DNA from: Microstegium vimineum
Taxonomy: Eukaryota > Streptophyta > Magnoliopsida > Poales > Poaceae
Direction: 5' to 3'
Assembly: GCA_022036555.1 (NCBI GenBank)
Contig: CM039133.1
Coordinates: 41,306,718-41,370,717 of the forward strand
Length of the DNA stretch: 64,000 nt
Below, piece after piece: positions 58,901 through 64,000 of this stretch. The translations under genes were made by a program, and so were the position numbers. The number at the start of each line of letters is the position of its first letter. Within the stretch, counting starts at the first letter, position 1. The notes beneath the pieces were generated by a model that was not told where the DNA came from, did no database searches, and saw nothing but the letters and a program-made list of their open reading frames with translations.

Positions 58901-58983
58901 AACGAAATGCACTTTTGGCTGATTTGTAGCTACAAATTGTTCCCCAGTCACACATCATTTTTCATATGAAAATATGCACATGT

Positions 58984-59049
58984 GCGGCCATCGTGGCTCG
59001 AACCCACGACCAGAGTCTCGCACATTCCTCTCCTAACTACTATACCCAA
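58984..59049 (-). pseudogene. tRNA-like relic or tRNA-derived SINE head
   Basis: The minus strand has GGTATAGTAGTTAGGAGAGG (box A-like) and GGTCGTGGGTTCGAGCCACG (a paired T arm with box B GGTTCGAGCC). The acceptor arms do not pair, so it is not an intact tRNA gene. It is unrelated to the tRNA-Ala array. Confidence 0.4.
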
Positions 59050-59204
59050 TATTGACATGAGTATTTGGGTCCATAAAAAAATCAAATGAACACGTTTTCA
59101 ACTACAAATTTATTGATATCATCGATCACTACAACTTTGATTTTGGTTATTTCTCCATGCGAGACCATTTGAAAATTTTGAATTTAAAATATGAGAAATT
59201 TAAA

Positions 59205-60044
59205 CATAATTTTTCAAGATAAAAAATTTGTTTATAAATGATTTCAAATGAAAAGGTTGTCAACCTATAACTTTGGTTTTTGTCATTTCTCCATATATGA
59301 GGTCATTTGAAAATTTTGAACTTTTATATGTGAGGACATCAAACTAAAAAGTTTTCAAAAGCAGTTTATAAATCTTTTAAATAGCTTTGGAAATCTTCAT
59401 TTTAGAATTAGCATAAAGTTTTCTTGTAGACTCATTTTGCATACTCAGCTAGATATATACCTGGGAGCTTCTCATCAAAACATGGAATTTGAATCTTGCA
59501 ACTGTGCCCTGTGCTCCTATGATGAAAAGAAAGTTTAATTCATCTCTTCCTGTGATGCCTCTTTGCAAATGAGTGCTCTAGATATCTTTGTGATTATTGC
59601 TAGTTTCTCAGCTTGATGATACTTTTAGATGTTTTAAAAGACAAGTGGAAGTACCTTTTTATATGGAAATCATCATCCTTAGGACTTGTTGTTTCGTGGG
59701 GATTCGAGTCTGTAGAGGATTAAAGGAGCTAGATTAAATCCCTAACAAGTCAAAATCGGTCGCATCCTCTCCAATCTGATCCCCTATGGGATCAGATTAA
59801 TAACTGGACAAAGCATCTTACATTCGTGGTGGAGTATATGTAGACAATATGTGTAATGATTACTTAAATTAAACATTGTGATTGTACCTTATTTATTATG
59901 TGATTTAGGTAATTTTTTGAAGAAGAGAACATGATGATGATCTCTGCATAAAACTGACTTGAATAATTCTAGTCATTTAACTAGTTATTCATACAGTGAT
60001 CAAGCAAGTTGATTTGTTCCTTGTAAAAACGACATGACTAGGCC
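59205..60044. repeat. Repeat B copy 2
   Basis: Colinear with 55318-56164, with small indels. For example, it lacks a segment around TAGAGGGGTTGTAGT and has extra bases near 59455-59520. Confidence 0.75.
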
Positions 60045-60445
60045 AAGGGGCTTCTCCATTCATGTAGTTGTAGGACGTCCGTCGGGTGCATCGTGTGCGG
60101 CTCCATGCCATTCATGTAGGATGGCTGGCCACCGCCTTCATTGGCAAGCCAGTTTGATGAAAACACATTGTCTTCCTTTCAGGACTCAGGACACTGCCTA
60201 GCCTGTGCACCAGAGTGAAACACACTACCACCCACGTGACAAAGCAGTAGTTCCCAATACTATTTGACTTCTCAAAATATAAGATGATCATTTATTCTGG
60301 AATGGAGGGATCTGGAACGGCAGGAATGATGAGGTCAAGTGGTAGCTCCAGGACATGGTTTTGTTTCCAATACCTATTAAATTCATAACAAATACTTTTG
60401 GCTTCTATCCAAGACAATAGAAACTTACTTATGGCGCTTTCCTTT
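60045..60445. repeat. Family A copy cut by Copia insertion
   Basis: Matches 56170-56600 up to TTTCCTTT, where the second Copia LTR begins. The CCTTT at 60441-60445 is the candidate target-duplication half. Confidence 0.7.
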
Positions 60446-62118
60446 TGAAGAATCATGGTCCCTTGTGTTTAGGCGATTAACAACAATACTAGGTCACTAT
60501 GACTAATGTGTGTTTTGCAGAGGCAAAGTCATTAGAGTTAGGTCATAAGTGATGCTTTTTGAATGGGCTTAATGGATATTCATGCCCCAAGATGGAAATC
60601 GTTTCGGTTTCAAAGGATGGAGATACAAGTTGAAGACTAGGCTAGCTCTTAGTGCCATGAGGTTGAGAAGGGCGTTAAGTATAGACTAGGTCTTTGTTTT
60701 TCCTTTGAACGTACTATAAAGGGGGGTATGAGGTTAGTAGCTTGATCTAGGAGAGTTTGGGAATGTTGGTGTATGCACACTTGTCACAACTAGTCCTAGA
60801 GACCTTGCTATCAGTCCTTGGTTAGCCCTTGAGATGGTAGGAGCAAAACCCCTAGAGAAGACTTAGTGAAAAGAGTTGAAACAGGGGGAGAAAGAAGCTT
60901 TGGACCAGTTTGCCTAGGAGGCTCCGGACCAATGAAAGTGGTCTGGTGGTCCTACCTTAGGCAGTTCTCTGAGAAAGGTGCTCCGGACAACCTGTCCGGA
61001 GGGCACCGGACTAATGGAAGTAGTCCGGTGGACACCTGGTTCTGAAAGGCTATCAGACAGTGCTCTGGACAACCTGTCCGGAGGGCACCGGACTAATAGA
61101 AGTAGTCCGGTGGCCACTGTGTTCTTCAGTGAGTCTCAAAGGAGGCTCCGGACTAGTCCGACGGGTAGTCCGACGGCTAGTCCGACGGTTCTCAGCAGAG
61201 TCCAGTGTGCACCTAGGCTCCGGACCAGAGGCTCCGGACTAGGCACCGGACTATCGCAAGTAGTCCGGTGGTCCCTGTTCAGCGTTGGTTTTGGTTTGGA
61301 CTGCATGCTCCGGACCAGGAGTAATGGTCTGGTGGTGAGGCTCCGGACTAGTCTGGTGCTTTTGCAGAAAAGAGAAAAAGTAAGAAACGGCTAGTTTTGG
61401 AGGTGGGGACTATTTATAGTTGCCCTCCTCGTCCAAGTGAGCTCTCTTGTCCATTGTTTCACCGGAGGAACCTTTGAGAGACTTCTTGGAGAGCCAAGTG
61501 CCTAGTGAGGGAGAGATTTGTGAGAGTTCATCTTGTTCTTCCTTCCTAGAGTGATTAGGAGTGACTTGTGTGCATCCATCCACCTTCCTAGCCTTGAGTT
61601 GGTCAAGTGAAGGTCTTGTGCTTGTTACTCTTGGTGTTCGACAACACCTAGACGGTTCGGTGGTGTTCGGAGGAAGTGATCGCCGAAAGATTGTTGGCGG
61701 CTCTTCTCCAAGCTTCTGTGATCGGTTGTGGGCGATTCACCGAGCCGGAGTGGCGAAGAATCAGCCCGTAGAGAGCACTCTACCCTTGCGCGGGTAGAGG
61801 GGGAGCTATACCTTGTGAGGTGCTCCAACGAGGACTACGGGGGTGTCGACACCTCGATACCTCGGGAAAACATCGTGTGTCACCAATTCTCTATCATTAG
61901 CTCTTTACTTACTTGCATTACTTTCCACCTTGTTCTTTCAATTCCTACTAGAATTGCATAGGTTGTCTTTCCTTTCATTGGCTTGCTATTGCTTTCTAGT
62001 TAGGATACACATTGCGGTAGGCACTAGGGGTGATTGGCATGACTAAGTTTTAATATTGCTTTAGAAATTTAAAAGAAGCCCAATTCACCCCCCCTTCTTG
62101 GGCATCTAGATCCTTTCA
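60446..62118 (+). repeat. 5' LTR of second Copia element
   Basis: A 1673-bp LTR from TGAAGAATCATGGTCCC to CTAGATCCTTTCA. From 60920 to 61340 it has repeated GCTCCGGACAACCTGTCCGG and ACCGGACTAATGGAAGTAGT motifs that can pair with one another. Confidence 0.85.
61410..61419 (+). promoter_or_regulatory. TATA box of second Copia LTR
   Basis: GGGGACTATTTATAGTTGCC, the usual TATTTATA promoter layout of this kind of Copia LTR, directly after the TCCGGAC-rich zone. Confidence 0.6.
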
Positions 62119-62120
62119 AT

Positions 62121-62132
62121 TGGTATCAGAGC
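62121..62132 (+). other. Primer-binding site (initiator Met tRNA)
   Basis: TGGTATCAGAGC two bases after the LTR end. Confidence 0.92.
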
Positions 62133-62171
62133 AAGGTTGCTCTCAAATTAGGCTTTACCGCCTAGAGCAAG

Positions 62172-64000
62172 ATGTCCCATGGGGATGGACCGCCACCCAT
62201 GTTTGATGGGGATGATTTTCCATATTGGAAAGTACGGATGGAGGCCTACCTTGAGGCCGTGGATCTCGGTGTGCACAAAGCCGCTACCATAGGTGGCACC
62301 GTGTTTGCCGATGATCCCTTCTTTGAGAAGAACATTGCCAAGGCAAAGAACATTCTTTTCCGTGGCATTGGCAAGGATGTGTTCAATCGTGTGCGGAATT
62401 GCAAAACCGCTAACGATGTTTGGACAACCATTTGTGTGCTACACGAAGGGACCAAGTGTGAGCGTGAGGAACGCTACCATTTGGTCATGGCCAAGTTGAA
62501 CTCTTTTACTATGCTCACTCATGAGAATGCTAATGAGATGTACTCACGTCTTAATATTCTTGTAGAGGAGTTGAATGGACTTGGGCTCAACCAAATGGCG
62601 TCGGCCGATGTGGTACGCAAGATCTTGTGTGTCTTGCCAATTGAGAAGTATGGCCACATCGTCATGGTGCTTCACCAAGGAGACTTCTCCGGCGCCACAC
62701 CAACTCAAGTCTTGGGCAAGATCAATGCTCACGAGATGTACATGAAGATTGGTGATGGTAGCTCTTCTACTTCCAAGAAGAAAGAAAAGGAAGAGAAGAA
62801 AGACTTGGCTCTCAAGGCATCCTCCAAGGAGAAGTGCAAGATTCAATATGTTATTGAGAGCGCAAGTGAAGAAGAGGATGATGAAGACCACATCGCACTC
62901 ATGGTGAGGAAGACCACCAAGATGTTAAAGAGGCTTAACAAGAGCGGAGTCAACTTTGACTCAAAGAAGAAGAAATTCTTCACAAGCACCTCAAGGAAGC
63001 CAATCTCCCAAATGAAGTGCTATAATTGCGGCACTCTTGGTCATCTAGCTCATGCTTGCCCCGAAGAGAAGAAAGACAAGTTCAAGAACAACAAGTTCAA
63101 GAACCACAAGAAGAACAAGAATGGCAATTATGACTCAAGTGATGATGACAAGAATCAAGACAAGCCATACAAGAAGAAGAAAAACTTCAACCTTCACAAG
63201 AATAAGAAAGATGGCAAGGCTTACATTGTGGGTGATTGGCTCACCAACATTGAGGACTCTAGTGCTTCCTCCGATGATGAGAGTGAAGATGAGAAGGTGG
63301 CCGCTTTGGTCATTGGTTCTTCTCTTCCACCGCCACCTCCTCCTTCATCACCGGGCTCATCCTCTACACACCTATGCCTCATGGCTAAGGGTGAAAAGAA
63401 GGTACAAATAGAGGATGATGATAGTGGTGGCTCTAGTGGTAATGATAGTGATGATGAAGAAGCACCTTCCTATGATGAGCTAATTAAAATTTGCAACAAG
63501 TACGCTAGCATCATAAGGAAGTACAAAGGTAAAAATGATAAGCTACTTGAGATCAAAGGAAACTTGCATGATAAGCTTGACACCTTGACTAGTGTGAATG
63601 ATGATTTGAAGCTTGAGATTAATTCTCTCACATCTAGCACTAGGGAGCTCAAAGCCTCTCTTAAGCAAGCTAATGAGAAACATGATAAGCTTGAGAGGTC
63701 AACACAAGAGCTCCACACAAGGTATAACTTGCTAAAAGATGACTACCAAAATGTCAAGCAAGAACATTGCACACTAGTGGTAGCAAATGAATTGCTTAAT
63801 CAAGATCTTGCTACACATGTTGCTACTAACCCGTGTGCTAAGTGTGATAGTGCTACCTCTTGTGATATTTTGATTGATGATGTGGCTCTTGATCAAAGTG
63901 CCAAGTGCAAGGGCAAGAGGGTTGTCGAAGCCGACAAGTATGATGACTATGTCAAGATGAGAGAAGAAAACTCAAAGCTCAAGGAAGAGCTAATCACTCT
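62172..64000 (+). CDS. gag: Copia Gag, intact as far as visible
   Basis: The ATG at 62172 (MSHGDGPPPMFDGDDFPYWK) opens a frame with no stop for 609 codons to the window edge. Residues about 10-200 form the UBN2-type Gag domain (WKVRMEAYLEAV, ERYHLVMAKLNSFTMLTHEN). A Lys/Glu-rich linker follows, then a single CCHC knuckle CYNCGTLGHLAHAC at about residue 282. Next are Lys- and Asp/Ser-rich stretches and a poly-Pro run (SLPPPPPPSSPGSS). From about residue 435 there is a long coiled coil (KYASIIRKYKGKNDKLLEIK onward). Gag assembles the cytoplasmic particle and packages element RNA. The open frame suggests a fairly young copy. The large coiled-coil Gag is reminiscent of Sire-type Copia, which I infer only loosely. 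Confidence 0.88.
   Translation, partial: MSHGDGPPPMFDGDDFPYWKVRMEAYLEAVDLGVHKAATIGGTVFADDPFFEKNIAKAKNILFRGIGKDVFNRVRNCKTANDVWTTICVLHEGTKCEREERYHLVMAKLNSFTMLTHENANEMYSRLNILVEELNGLGLNQMASADVVRKILCVLPIEKYGHIVMVLHQGDFSGATPTQVLGKINAHEMYMKIGDGSSSTSKKKEKEEKKDLALKASSKEKCKIQYVIESASEEEDDEDHIALMVRKTTKMLKRLNKSGVNFDSKKKKFFTSTSRKPISQMKCYNCGTLGHLAHACPEEKKDKFKNNKFKNHKKNKNGNYDSSDDDKNQDKPYKKKKNFNLHKNKKDGKAYIVGDWLTNIEDSSASSDDESEDEKVAALVIGSSLPPPPPPSSPGSSSTHLCLMAKGEKKVQIEDDDSGGSSGNDSDDEEAPSYDELIKICNKYASIIRKYKGKNDKLLEIKGNLHDKLDTLTSVNDDLKLEINSLTSSTRELKASLKQANEKHDKLERSTQELHTRYNLLKDDYQNVKQEHCTLVVANELLNQDLATHVATNPCAKCDSATSCDILIDDVALDQSAKCKGKRVVEADKYDDYVKMREENSKLKEELIT

Larger units (their letters stand above)
60446..64000 (+). 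mobile_element. Second Copia element, 5' part, running off the window
   Basis: LTR 60446-62118, PBS 62121-62132 and an open gag from 62172 to the window end. It is oriented opposite to the first Copia element. It resembles that element in LTR ends (TGAA...TTCA), the TATTTATAG promoter, the TCCGGAC-rich LTR zone and the Gag architecture, but it is not a copy of it. Whether pol follows lies outside the window. Confidence 0.88.

Overview
The window looks like intergenic, repeat-dense plant nuclear DNA, almost certainly from a grass (Poaceae, probably panicoid). It holds nested Copia, Tat-like, Athila-like and Tekay/Del-like LTR retrotransposons, two CACTA elements with grass-type subterminal repeats (TTTGCCGAGTGC and TTTAGTCCCGGTT), an Ac/Ds-type hAT element and plant tRNA-Ala-derived repeats. 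I find no convincing host protein-coding gene, rRNA or CRISPR array. Every sizeable protein signal belongs to a mobile element. Species assignment is inference; all coordinates were read by eye.

Layout, left to right. 1-3.5 kb: two copies of an unclassified interspersed repeat (here called family A) around an LTR-like fragment, then an AT-rich stretch. 3522-4868: the left part of a CACTA element. 4869-23926: a minus-strand, gag-only Copia element (LTR 4869-7140, gag 10195-12061, PBS 12099-12110, 5' LTR from 12113). Its 5' LTR was split by a young Ty3/gypsy element at 13707-23784, which has two 1087-bp LTRs and a perfect 5-bp target duplication. That element has a Gag-like ORF on the plus strand, no recognisable pol, and on the minus strand a multi-exon plant mobile domain (PMD) gene with its own TATA box. 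23927-26163: an Athila-like LTR, PBS and gag start.

26164-42570: a 16.4-kb Tekay/Del-like chromovirus with 4.1-kb LTRs, an extra ORF upstream of gag, and gag-pol. It is disabled by many in-frame TAG codons and a frameshift, and its left LTR carries a solo Copia LTR with a 5-bp target duplication. A 512-bp piece of sequence that also flanks the right LTR sits between the left LTR and the primer-binding site. 43460-47595: a complete CACTA element (TAG target duplication) with GRF zinc-finger and Ulp1/C48 peptidase remnants but no recognised transposase.

47795-54360: about forty tandem, roughly 150-bp units, each containing a degenerate tRNA-Ala-like sequence on the minus strand. Box A, box B and a following T-run are still readable in many units; the array and its right flank are duplicated. 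54.7-60.4 kb: alternating copies of family A and a second repeat (B), with a 735-bp Ds-like hAT element bearing a perfect 8-bp target duplication. 60446-64000: a second Copia element (LTR, PBS, open gag) running off the window.

The strongest candidates for something undescribed are the tRNA-Ala-derived satellite array with Pol III-like signals, the gag-only gypsy element carrying an antisense PMD gene, and the near-exclusive CAG-to-TAG pattern of nonsense lesions in the Tekay-like element.
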